Assembly: GCA_027295975.1 (NCBI GenBank)
Contig: JAPUJX010000132.1
Location: 1 to 18,402 of the forward strand
Direction of reading: 5' to 3'
DNA from: Gammaproteobacteria bacterium
GTDB lineage: Bacteria; Pseudomonadota; Gammaproteobacteria; Pseudomonadales; Azotimanducaceae
Length of the DNA stretch: 18,402 nt
Made by a program: the position numbers and the translations under genes. The notes beneath the pieces were generated by a model that was not told where the DNA came from, did no database searches, and was given only the letters and a program-made list of their open reading frames with translations. Below are positions 1-7,203 of the stretch, one piece after another; the first letter of the stretch is position 1; the number at the start of each line of letters is the position of its first letter.

Positions 1-237
1 AGTGACTTGGCCTTTCTAGATGTGACTGGCCGCGTAGCACGGACGCTACTCGAACTCACCAAACAGCCCGATGCAATGACGCACCCCGATGGGATGCAGA
101 TCAAGATTACCCGCCAGGAAATTGGTCGTATTGTAGGCTGCTCCAGGGAAATGGTCGGGCGCGTTCTGAAGACACTTGTAGAACAGGGAATGGTCTCGGT
201 TAAAGGAAAAACCATGGTGGTTTTCGGCACGCGCTAG
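1..237 (+). CDS. crp: cAMP receptor protein (Crp/Vfr), C-terminal part
   Basis: This is the last 78 residues of a cAMP-responsive global transcription regulator; the 5' part lies outside the window. Reading starts in frame at base 1 (Ser-Asp-Leu-Ala-Phe-Leu-Asp) and runs to a TAG at 235-237. The segment covers the winged helix-turn-helix DNA-binding domain. It shows the family signatures [20 protein letters not shown] and [20 protein letters not shown], the second being the recognition-helix region with the conserved Arg-Glu pair that reads the TGTGA half-site. The protein ends in the typical GTR. From memory it is close to E. coli Crp and Pseudomonas Vfr, so the family call is firm. The cAMP-binding domain cannot be checked. 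A strong terminator follows immediately, so the gene is not in an operon with the downstream cluster. Confidence 0.95.
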   Translation, partial: SDLAFLDVTGRVARTLLELTKQPDAMTHPDGMQIKITRQEIGRIVGCSREMVGRVLKTLVEQGMVSVKGKTMVVFGTR

Positions 238-239
238 TT

Positions 240-290
240 CACAACGGATGTGAAAAAAAAGGGCCAGAAGTGGCCCTTTTTTTCGTTGTG
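240..290 (+). terminator. Rho-independent terminator of crp with an extended stem
   Basis: Starting just after the crp stop codon, GGGCCA (261-266), loop GAAG and TGGCCC (271-276) form a perfect six-pair stem. It is flanked by eight A (253-260) and seven T (277-283), so it could work in both directions. Outside this, CACAACG (240-246) and CGTTGTG (284-290) are also perfect complements. The whole 51-bp unit can therefore fold into a longer hairpin with a small bulge at 247-252. Confidence 0.9.
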
Positions 291-370
291 GCGATGGAAC
301 TCTGTCGGCACTCACCGCACAATGGGTTTGCTCGCTAATCAAGCACATTTCTTCCCTCGGCCATCCGATC

Positions 371-1066
371 ATGCTCGAAATGCTAGATACCGCCGTCACT
401 TTGGAAACACCCGAGGGCACCGAAATCGAGGTGCGGCCCGCGGGCCTGTTTGTACGCGGTTTGGCTTTCGGTGTTGATGAGTTGATTCGCTGGGCGATCA
501 TCGCAGTTGGCCTTCTTGTGGGTGGTGTGGCTGGCTTGTTCGGTATCGGCATTGCGCTGATTCTGGCATTTGCCACCTATTGGCTGTACGGGGTGGGATT
601 TGAGGTCCTGAACAACGGCGTTACCCCTGGTAAACGGATGCAGGGATTGCAGGTTGTGCATGACGACGGTACGCCGGTCCGACTCCCCGCCTCGATGATT
701 CGCAACCTCGTCCTGTATGTCGATCTGTTACCGGCGGCCTACACAGGGGCCATCGTGAGTATGTTGCTGACAAAACGTTTCCGTCGCCTGGGAGATCTTG
801 CGGGTGGCACGATGGTGGTATATCAGCCCGCTAGCGCTGAAGCAGCATCGGCGTCCACTTCCGGATCCCGCCCACCGCCGTTTTCGCTTTCGCTGGCGGA
901 GCAGATCGTAATAGTGGATTTTCTGGAACGTAGCGTGAAATTGACGAACGAACGAACGGAAGAACTGGCGAGGATATTGGCGGATACCCTGCAATGTCCA
1001 CCCGCCGAAGCCGGAACCGAGATCAAACGCATTGCCAACGGCTTGCGTGGAACCAACCAGACGTAG
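371..1066 (+). CDS. RDD family membrane protein, first gene of the MoxR cluster
   Basis: A 231-residue integral membrane protein of the RDD family. The three defining residues are visible: Arg29 and Asp36 in the first membrane-proximal segment and Asp118 in the third. The companion motifs TPGKR (85-89) and RLGDLAGG (139-146) are also present. Hydrophobic segments lie at about 39-57, 58-80 and 113-135. Residues from about 155 onward form a soluble, mostly helical tail. The ATG at 371 has no clear Shine-Dalgarno sequence; a second in-frame ATG at 380 would remove only three residues. It is the first gene after the crp terminator and is followed after seven bases by the SpoIIM-like gene. RDD proteins have been linked to transport or membrane-complex roles in a few cases, but the function in this cluster is unknown. 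Confidence 0.88.
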   Translation: MLEMLDTAVTLETPEGTEIEVRPAGLFVRGLAFGVDELIRWAIIAVGLLVGGVAGLFGIGIALILAFATYWLYGVGFEVLNNGVTPGKRMQGLQVVHDDGTPVRLPASMIRNLVLYVDLLPAAYTGAIVSMLLTKRFRRLGDLAGGTMVVYQPASAEAASASTSGSRPPPFSLSLAEQIVIVDFLERSVKLTNERTEELARILADTLQCPPAEAGTEIKRIANGLRGTNQT

Positions 1067-1073
1067 GCCATCC

Positions 1074-2051
1074 GTGAAGCAGAAAACGTTCGAACAACTC
1101 AGAGAAGCTCAGTGGTCGAGTTTTGGGGAGGAGCTGGAAGGTTTCAGGCAGGGATACCTCATGCGGGACGGCGAACGAGCCACCGATTTTGTCGAGGAGT
1201 ACCAGCGTTTGACGAGGGATTTGTCCGTTGCCAGGGCACGCGGCTACAGTGGCCGGTTGATAGCCACGCTGAACGCCCTGGTTGTACGGGGACACAACGT
1301 CATCTACGTGTATCGTGCGGGGTTCTTTCGATCGGCGTTACAGTTTCTGGTATCGGGGTTTCCCGGTCGTGTTCGCCGTGAACGGGGTTATGTCTTCGTC
1401 GCGGCGGCGATGTTCATGTTGCCGTTGTTCGGCATGGTATTCGCGATCTTTCAGTCGCCCGAGTGGGTTTACAGCGTGATGTCCGCAAATCAGGTCAGCG
1501 ATCTCGAGGCGATGTACGACCCCGGGGCAGACAACTTCGGGCGGGAACGTCAGTCGGATAGCGATTTTCTGATGTTCGGCTTCTATATCATGAACAACGT
1601 TTCGATAGCTTTTCAACTTTTTGCGAGCGGATTACTGTTCGGGCTGGGTAGCGTTTTTTATCTGGTATTCAACGGTGTAGTTATCGGCGCGGCAACGGGA
1701 CACCTGATACAGGTCGGATATTCTCAGACTTTTTTGTCTTTTGTCGCAGGCCACGGATCTTTCGAGCTGACGGCAATCGTCCTTGCCGGTGCCGGTGGGC
1801 TGATGATAGGCCACTCTCTCATAACACCGGGGCAAAGAAGTCGAGTTGCGGCACTGCGTTTGCGGGCCCGCAGTGCGGTCGAGATACTTTTAGGAGCAGG
1901 GGTGATGCTCCTCATTGCGGCGTTTATCGAGGCGTTCTGGTCCTCGTCCAGTTTTGTAGTGGCCTGGGTGAAATACCTGGTTGGTCTCACCTTGTGGATG
2001 GTCGTTCTTGGCTATCTGGTATTCAGCGGCCGTCGCAGGGTGGTGGTGTAG
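1074..2051 (+). CDS. SpoIIM-like (stage II sporulation protein M family) membrane protein
   Basis: A 325-residue membrane protein related to SpoIIM. The N-terminal ~100 residues are soluble and helical, beginning VKQKTFEQLREAQW. Membrane segments follow at about 106-127, 175-211 (two), 235-250, 271-290 and 301-319. The family signature HGSFELTAIVLAGAGGL sits at about 227-243, followed by a second motif AAFIEAFWS near 282-290. I chose the GTG at 1074, seven bases after the RDD stop, because the protein then starts at the N-terminus I recall for relatives; an in-frame TTG at 1032 inside the RDD gene looks less likely. In Bacillus SpoIIM belongs to a peptidoglycan-remodelling complex, but SpoIIM-like proteins are common in non-sporulating bacteria beside MoxR genes. 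The role here is not established. The next gene starts one base after its stop. Confidence 0.87.
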   Translation: MKQKTFEQLREAQWSSFGEELEGFRQGYLMRDGERATDFVEEYQRLTRDLSVARARGYSGRLIATLNALVVRGHNVIYVYRAGFFRSALQFLVSGFPGRVRRERGYVFVAAAMFMLPLFGMVFAIFQSPEWVYSVMSANQVSDLEAMYDPGADNFGRERQSDSDFLMFGFYIMNNVSIAFQLFASGLLFGLGSVFYLVFNGVVIGAATGHLIQVGYSQTFLSFVAGHGSFELTAIVLAGAGGLMIGHSLITPGQRSRVAALRLRARSAVEILLGAGVMLLIAAFIEAFWSSSSFVVAWVKYLVGLTLWMVVLGYLVFSGRRRVVV

Positions 2052-2052
2052 G

Positions 2053-3618
2053 GTGAATCTGGAAGACTTGCAGATTGTCGCCCGGCCGCGCAATCACTGG
2101 GAGGCGTTGGATCTCGGGCTCCTGATTGCCAGGCGATGGTATCGGTTGCTGCTGACGAGTTGGCTCTGCTTTGCGTTACCCGTTTTCGGGTGCTGCTGGA
2201 TGCTGCTGCCGGATAGTCCGCTACTGGCAATATTTGTCGTCTGGTGGTTGAAGCCTGTTTATGAGCGCATACCGCTGAAGATTCTCAGTTCTGCTATCTT
2301 CGGTTCGGTGCCTACCCTGAGGGGTGCGCTGAGAGAAACTCGCAAGTGTGTTTTCCCTGGAATTCTCAGCGGGCTCACCTACAGGCGTTTTTCGCCCAAT
2401 AGATCTTTTGCAGCACCGGTGCTGGTGTTGGAGGGTCTGGACGGGGAGGTGCGGCGCAAGCGTCTCGAAGTACTGCAACCCAAGGCCGGCTCGGCGGCTT
2501 TCTGGTTGACCCTTCTGGGGCTGCATATCGAAGGTTTCCTGATTTTTGGGTTGATCGTAGGCATTTACTTCTTCATTCCTGCCGAACTCGAGATCGATTG
2601 GTGGAGCGTAATAGTGGGTGGGTCGAGCGGAGAGCAGGATTGGTTCGTTAATGGATTGATGTTCATGGCAATGGCCGTGGTCGCTCCCGTGTACGTCAGT
2701 GCGGGATTCGCACTGTATCTGAATCGACGGATTGAGCTGGAGGCCTGGGACATTGAACTGGGCTTCAAGCGCCTTGCGCAGCGAGCACGCGCAGCGATGC
2801 ATGTCCTGTCAACGTTGGTGGTAGTGGGTCTGATTGCAAGCTTCGACACCCACGCTGTCGTTGAGACCGATCTGGAGACGGTCCTCACCTCGGAATTCGA
2901 AGAGAGCTTGCGTGACCAGCTGGTCTTTGAAGTCGATACCCTTTCGGACGCCCGGCGGGAGTCACGCACCGCCGTCGAGAATATTCTGGCGGGCGCCGAC
3001 TTTCACAACGAGACGACAACGCGATTCCCGGAATTTCTGGAAAGCCTTTTTGAACCTCGAGATGAGCAACCGGATCAGGATGTAACCTGGGTTTTGGACT
3101 TCATACGGTTCGTCGCAGGTATTGCGGAGGTGCTGCTGTGGGCCTTTGTTGCGATTGCCGTGTTGTGGATTGCACACAGAGTTCGATTGTTGGAAAAAAT
3201 CGGCGTATTGGGTCATCGCGGGAGGAGGTCAAAATATCGACCAACCGAGATTATGGGCTTGTCCGTAACACGGAGCAGTCTGCCTGAAGACGTGATGGGT
3301 AGCGCCCGTGAGGAGTGGCGCAACGGCCGGTGTCGAGAGGCGATCAGCCTGATCTACCGGGCGTCACTGAGCACTTTGATACACGATTTCCACTGTGAGT
3401 TCAAAGAAGGCGACACCGAAGGTGACTGCTTGCGCAAAGCGCCGCGAAGCCCCGGCGAAGTTGCTGCCTTGTTCCGCAAGCTCACGCGGATCTGGCTTTT
3501 AGCGGCATATGCGCACCAGATGCCGGCGGAACGGGATTTCTCGAGCCTTTGTGACCAGTGGTCGCGAGTGTTCGACATGGGTGTAAGCGGAATGTCGAAC
3601 AGTGCCGAAACCGGTTAG
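2053..3618 (+). CDS. DUF4129 domain membrane protein
   Basis: A 521-residue multi-pass membrane protein with a C-terminal DUF4129 domain. Starting at the GTG at 2053, it begins VNLEDLQIVARPRNHWEALD. An N-terminal pair of membrane segments lies at about 30-52 and 54-68, and further segments at about 148-176, 198-224 and 348-377. Between about 266 and 345 is an acidic segment with many Glu and Asp residues that may lie outside the membrane. The DUF4129 domain spans about 415-510 and shows REEWRNGRCREAISLIYRAS followed by EGDTEGDCLRKA. DUF4129 also occurs at the C-terminus of transglutaminase-like proteins such as TgpA, but no transglutaminase Cys-His-Asp domain is visible here. The gene begins one base after the SpoIIM-like stop and overlaps the next gene by 17 bases, so the genes are almost certainly co-translated. 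Confidence 0.85.
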   Translation: MNLEDLQIVARPRNHWEALDLGLLIARRWYRLLLTSWLCFALPVFGCCWMLLPDSPLLAIFVVWWLKPVYERIPLKILSSAIFGSVPTLRGALRETRKCVFPGILSGLTYRRFSPNRSFAAPVLVLEGLDGEVRRKRLEVLQPKAGSAAFWLTLLGLHIEGFLIFGLIVGIYFFIPAELEIDWWSVIVGGSSGEQDWFVNGLMFMAMAVVAPVYVSAGFALYLNRRIELEAWDIELGFKRLAQRARAAMHVLSTLVVVGLIASFDTHAVVETDLETVLTSEFEESLRDQLVFEVDTLSDARRESRTAVENILAGADFHNETTTRFPEFLESLFEPRDEQPDQDVTWVLDFIRFVAGIAEVLLWAFVAIAVLWIAHRVRLLEKIGVLGHRGRRSKYRPTEIMGLSVTRSSLPEDVMGSAREEWRNGRCREAISLIYRASLSTLIHDFHCEFKEGDTEGDCLRKAPRSPGEVAALFRKLTRIWLLAAYAHQMPAERDFSSLCDQWSRVFDMGVSGMSNSAETG

Positions 3619-4816
3619 CTCGCAGGTTTTTGCATGGGTGATATTCGGCGTAATTGCCGCGACCGCAAGCCTGTCACTTTACTTCGCGACCTGGGTGGAG
3701 AAGACCGTTGATAATGGGTATACCGCTGAAGCGTTGCGTCATCCGTATCTGGCCGCGGAGCAGTTCCTGGCACGGTTCTCCGTAGAGGTCAAAGCTCGAG
3801 ATGGCCTGGATCTTCTGGACAATCTCCCGCCCCGGGAGCATACGTTGCTGATTGCGAGTTCGCGGCGCTCACTCAGTGAACGGCGCAGCCAGGGGCTGTT
3901 GCAGTGGGTTGCGGGCGGAGGGCGTTTGATCCTGCTGGCTAGCGAGGTGTGGCCAGATACTGCAGCTGGAAGTGGTGATCGGCTGCTGGACGATCTCGAA
4001 GTACAGCTTTTCGAGCTTACCGACAGCGAAACGCTCGAAACGGATACGGCAGACGATGATGGGGTAACCAGAAATCTCACCGAAATCGCACTGGACAGGC
4101 TCGAAGGAAACCGTCTTTGCGGAATACCTGCTTCGCTGAGCCAGATCAGCCTGCCGGACCAGGAGCAGGATCTTACCGTTTCGTTACACAATCGGCGTTT
4201 CCTCGTTTACGAAGGAGATCTGGAGGTTTCCTACGCAGAGAACGCGGCGGGTCCACAGCTTCTCTATCTCGTCGTCGGCGAAGGCGCGGTGGTGGTGTTC
4301 ACTACCCTCAATTTATGGCGCAATCGCATCATCGGTTGCCACGATCATGCCCACCTGCTGCGCTGGTTGGTGGATGACAGGCCGATCCTGTGGTGGCTGT
4401 ACAACACCGAAATGCCGCCGCTTTATCGTTTGATCTGGCAGCGGTGGCCGATGGTGGTGATGCTGTCGATCGTGCTGACGGTTTTGTGGGTGTGGCGAAG
4501 CGGTTTTCGCATCACGGTCAGGTCAACGGAGCGGGACCCGGCACGGCGAGAACTCATGGAGCATGTCGAAGGCGTCGCCCGCTTTCTCTGGCAACAGGGG
4601 GAGGCGGATTCGTTGCTGGAAGCAATGAGGCGCAGTGTACTCGGTTCGCTTCCGGGCAACAGCGCCGAGGCGGAAAAATTGATTGCCGAGCTATCCGCGC
4701 GCACCGGGTTCTCCGTGGAACGTATTCGCTGGTCGCTGTTCGGGAGGGTTGGCAAAGACACCTCCAGCCTCGTTGCAGCGGTCAGGCAGCTGCAGACGCT
4801 GCGGATGCACCTCTGA
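3602..4816 (+). CDS. DUF4350 domain-containing membrane-anchored protein
   Basis: A 404-residue protein with one N-terminal membrane segment (about 8-28), a large soluble middle region (about 30-275), a second membrane segment (about 282-299) and a C-terminal cytoplasmic-type tail of about 100 residues. The middle contains the DUF4350 pattern: HTLLIASSRRSLSERRSQGL (80-99), then the Gly-rich turn GGGRLILLAS (105-114), and later YLVVGEGAVVVFTTLNLWRN (222-241). This resembles the Rossmann-like fold of glutamine amidotransferase-type domains without an obvious catalytic Cys. The start is a GTG at 3602, inside the end of the DUF4129 gene (17-base overlap). Family members occur beside MoxR and DUF58 genes; a role as an assembly or sensing part of the same membrane complex is inference. 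A 60-base gap separates it from moxR. Confidence 0.82.
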   Translation: MPKPVSSQVFAWVIFGVIAATASLSLYFATWVEKTVDNGYTAEALRHPYLAAEQFLARFSVEVKARDGLDLLDNLPPREHTLLIASSRRSLSERRSQGLLQWVAGGGRLILLASEVWPDTAAGSGDRLLDDLEVQLFELTDSETLETDTADDDGVTRNLTEIALDRLEGNRLCGIPASLSQISLPDQEQDLTVSLHNRRFLVYEGDLEVSYAENAAGPQLLYLVVGEGAVVVFTTLNLWRNRIIGCHDHAHLLRWLVDDRPILWWLYNTEMPPLYRLIWQRWPMVVMLSIVLTVLWVWRSGFRITVRSTERDPARRELMEHVEGVARFLWQQGEADSLLEAMRRSVLGSLPGNSAEAEKLIAELSARTGFSVERIRWSLFGRVGKDTSSLVAAVRQLQTLRMHL

Positions 4817-4824
4817 CAACGCGA

Positions 4825-4840
4825 TTGCTGAAAACAGCAA
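4825..4840 (+). other. Small hairpin in the DUF4350-moxR gap
   Basis: TTGCTG (4825-4830), loop AAAA, CAGCAA (4835-4840) form a perfect six-pair stem in the 60-base gap before moxR. No T-run follows, so it is not a classical terminator. It could act as an mRNA processing or stability element that sets moxR expression apart from the upstream membrane genes. This is inferred from position only. Confidence 0.4.
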
Positions 4841-4876
4841 ACAGGGAACAAACACTGAGGAACAAAGGTAAAAAGT

Positions 4877-5872
4877 ATGGGGTTAGATTCGCAGGAACTT
4901 GGGAGTTTTGAAGAAGCCGGGCGCCGCACCAACGAGCTGTTGCAGGAAATTGGCAGAGTCATCATCGGCCAGGATGAGATCGTCCGGCAGGTATTGATCT
5001 GTTTGCTTGCGGGTGGTCATGTGCTCATCGAAGGTGTCCCTGGTCTTGGCAAGACTCTGCTGGTTCGCGCCCTCGCTCACTGTTTCGGTGGCGAATCGCG
5101 GCGAATCCAGTTTACTCCGGATCTCATGCCCAGCGATGTTACCGGACACGCAATCTTCAACATGCAGCAGCAGTTGTTCGAAGTACGGAAAGGTCCGGTG
5201 TTCACGAACCTGTTGCTGGCCGACGAGATCAATCGAGCGCCAGCCAAGACCCAGGCTGCGCTCCTGGAGGTGATGCAGGAGCGCCAGGTGACGATCGAGG
5301 GTGAATCTTATTCTGTCGCTGAACCGTTTATGGTACTGGCAACGCAGAATCCGATTGAGCAGGATGGCACCTATCCGCTGCCCGAAGCGCAACTCGACCG
5401 GTTCATGATGAAGACCCTCATGGATTACCCGACCGAAAGTGCGGAGATCGAGATCGTTCGCAAACGCACCCACAAACGTATCGGCGACGATCTCCAGATC
5501 GATGACCTGGAGCAGGATTTGAACTCTCATGCGCATAAGGAAGACATCATTACCCTGCGCGAAATCTGCGCATTGGTTGCCGTCGACGAAACCGTGCTGG
5601 ATTATGCCGTGCGAATCGCGCGGGAAACACGTTCCCGAGTGGGCATGCTGCAAGGGGCCGGTCCCCGAGCAACTATCGCCCTGGTGCGGTCCGCAAGGGC
5701 CAACGCGGTCCTCGAGGGACGTCACTTCGTGACCCCGGATGACGTCAAACAGTTGGCCAAGCCGGTGCTGCGACACCGCATTCACCTCACCCCGGACCTC
5801 GAGATCGAGGGTTCCACCCCCGACCGGATACTCGACGAACTGCTGGATGCCGTAGACGCACCCCGCGTTTAG
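4877..5872 (+). CDS. MoxR family AAA+ ATPase
   Basis: A 331-residue cytoplasmic AAA+ ATPase of the MoxR family. These enzymes use ATP hydrolysis to remodel or activate partner proteins, usually encoded next to them. Walker A is GVPGLGKT (53-60), Walker B LLLADEINR (112-120), sensor 1 ATQNP (155-159), followed by LPEAQLDRF (168-176) with the candidate Arg finger. The lid domain carries GPRATIALVRSAR near 261-273. All catalytic residues are intact and the length is normal. The ATG at 4877 is preceded by AAAGG at good spacing. It is one of only two ATG starts in the six-gene cluster and the only one with a recognisable Shine-Dalgarno sequence. Its stop codon overlaps the GTG start of the DUF58 gene by one base (TAGTG). 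The substrate is unknown. I give no symbol because moxR is used for several subfamilies. Confidence 0.95.
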   Translation: MGLDSQELGSFEEAGRRTNELLQEIGRVIIGQDEIVRQVLICLLAGGHVLIEGVPGLGKTLLVRALAHCFGGESRRIQFTPDLMPSDVTGHAIFNMQQQLFEVRKGPVFTNLLLADEINRAPAKTQAALLEVMQERQVTIEGESYSVAEPFMVLATQNPIEQDGTYPLPEAQLDRFMMKTLMDYPTESAEIEIVRKRTHKRIGDDLQIDDLEQDLNSHAHKEDIITLREICALVAVDETVLDYAVRIARETRSRVGMLQGAGPRATIALVRSARANAVLEGRHFVTPDDVKQLAKPVLRHRIHLTPDLEIEGSTPDRILDELLDAVDAPRV

Positions 5873-7197
5873 TGCCGACGTGTACCGTGTTCGCAACACT
5901 CAAAACCACTCGACCGGCAGTACCGCTGCTCGTATTGGTGGCCCTGCTGCTTTTACCGGCGCTGTTCTGGTCGGGTCCGGAAGCATGGCTGGTTCCGGTG
6001 GCGATTGGTCTGGGGGTGCTCGGTTTGGATCTCGTTCGGTTGTGGATGATGGATGTTCCCGAGGTAAGTCGTCATGTGGCACCCAATATTCCGGTAAACA
6101 GGGAATCCAGGGTCCAGATCACTGTAAGCAACCGAACATCGCAACCACTACGTTTCGAGGTTCACGACGAAGTGCCGGATGCCTGCAGCGTGGCAGGAAT
6201 ACCGCGGACCTTGAGATTGGCAGCGGGTGAACGTGGGGAGCTCGAGTACGTTTTGACCGCAACACGCCGCGGCGATGCTCGATTCGGACGTATCATCTGT
6301 CTGTTCCATTCGTCCTTTGGATTCTGGCAGCGCAAAGTTTCGTTAGGCGAATCACATAACGTACGTGTTTATCCCGATTTCGCGGTTATCTCCAACTACC
6401 TGGAATTGGTCAGTGACCAACACAGCATTCGGATGGGCATCAAGCTGACCCAGCGCCGGGGCGAAGGGTTGGAATTCCAGCAGCTGCGCGAGTACCGCGA
6501 AGGCGACACCATACGTCAGATCGACTGGAAAGCCACCGCTCGACGGCAAGCGTTGATTTCTCGCGAATATCAGGAGGAACGTGATCAGCGGGTCCTGTTC
6601 ATGATCGACAGTGGCCGGCGGATGAGAACGAGGGATGGGGTTTTGAGCCACTTCGATCATGCGTTGAACGGTATGTTGTTACTCGCATACATAGCGTTGC
6701 GCCAGGGTGATTCGGTGGCTTTGAAGCTTTTTGGAACCGAGCGCAAATGGGTACCGGCACAACGCGGCGTCGGTTCCGTGAATCTGTTGCTGAACGAGGT
6801 TTACGACCTGCATACGGGGACGGAGGCGGCGGATTACATAAGCGCGGCAGAGGAGGTGATGGCCAGACAGCGTAAGCGCACCCTGGTGGTATTGATGACC
6901 AACCTCAGAGAAGAAGACGCCGATCTGCTTCCTGCGCTCAAGCTGTTGCGTCAGCGCCACGTGGTGATACTGGCCAACCTCAGAGAAAGTGTCCTGGATG
7001 TCACCGCCCAACAAATACCTTTGGGTTTTGAGGATTCACTCAAGGTCGCGGGAACTATTCGCCATCTGGCGCAAAGGCAGCATTACCAGACCCAGTGCCT
7101 GCCGCTGGCCCACATGGTGTTGGACTGCACACCGCAGGAATTACCGGTGCGGGTCGTGAACGCCTACTGGCAGATCAAACGCAGCGGCAAGTTGTAG
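5872..7197 (+). CDS. DUF58 domain-containing protein, MoxR partner
   Basis: A 441-residue protein with two N-terminal membrane segments (about 17-34 and 39-57), a beta-rich region (about 65-160) and a DUF58 domain. The DUF58 signature is clear: GEGLEFQQLREYREGDTIRQ then IDWKATARR (198-224). A von Willebrand factor A-like fold begins at VLFMIDSGRRM (241-251). The metal-site motif there reads D-S-G-R-R rather than the classical D-x-S-x-S, so metal-dependent adhesion-type binding may be weak or absent. DUF58 proteins nearly always accompany MoxR ATPases and are thought to be their partners or adaptors. The GTG start at 5872 overlaps the moxR stop by one base, implying coupled translation. It is the last gene of the cluster and runs tail to tail into trpC with only six bases between the stop codons. 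Confidence 0.92.
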   Translation: MPTCTVFATLKTTRPAVPLLVLVALLLLPALFWSGPEAWLVPVAIGLGVLGLDLVRLWMMDVPEVSRHVAPNIPVNRESRVQITVSNRTSQPLRFEVHDEVPDACSVAGIPRTLRLAAGERGELEYVLTATRRGDARFGRIICLFHSSFGFWQRKVSLGESHNVRVYPDFAVISNYLELVSDQHSIRMGIKLTQRRGEGLEFQQLREYREGDTIRQIDWKATARRQALISREYQEERDQRVLFMIDSGRRMRTRDGVLSHFDHALNGMLLLAYIALRQGDSVALKLFGTERKWVPAQRGVGSVNLLLNEVYDLHTGTEAADYISAAEEVMARQRKRTLVVLMTNLREEDADLLPALKLLRQRHVVILANLRESVLDVTAQQIPLGFEDSLKVAGTIRHLAQRQHYQTQCLPLAHMVLDCTPQELPVRVVNAYWQIKRSGKL

Positions 7198-7203
7198 ACA
7201 AAA

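Noticed and set aside
46..576. Minus-strand open frame across the crp end and the start of the RDD gene
   Set aside because: It crosses the crp terminator and lies opposite two genes with strong family motifs; the translation is low-complexity.
4883..5899. Long open frame of 338 codons on the minus strand opposite moxR
   Set aside because: The plus-strand frame is an unmistakable MoxR ATPase. The antisense frame has no recognisable motif and is a codon-usage shadow.
371..7197. Sporulation genes, because of the SpoIIM-like protein
   Set aside because: Other sporulation genes are absent and the host looks gammaproteobacterial; SpoIIM-like proteins are common beside MoxR in non-sporulating bacteria.
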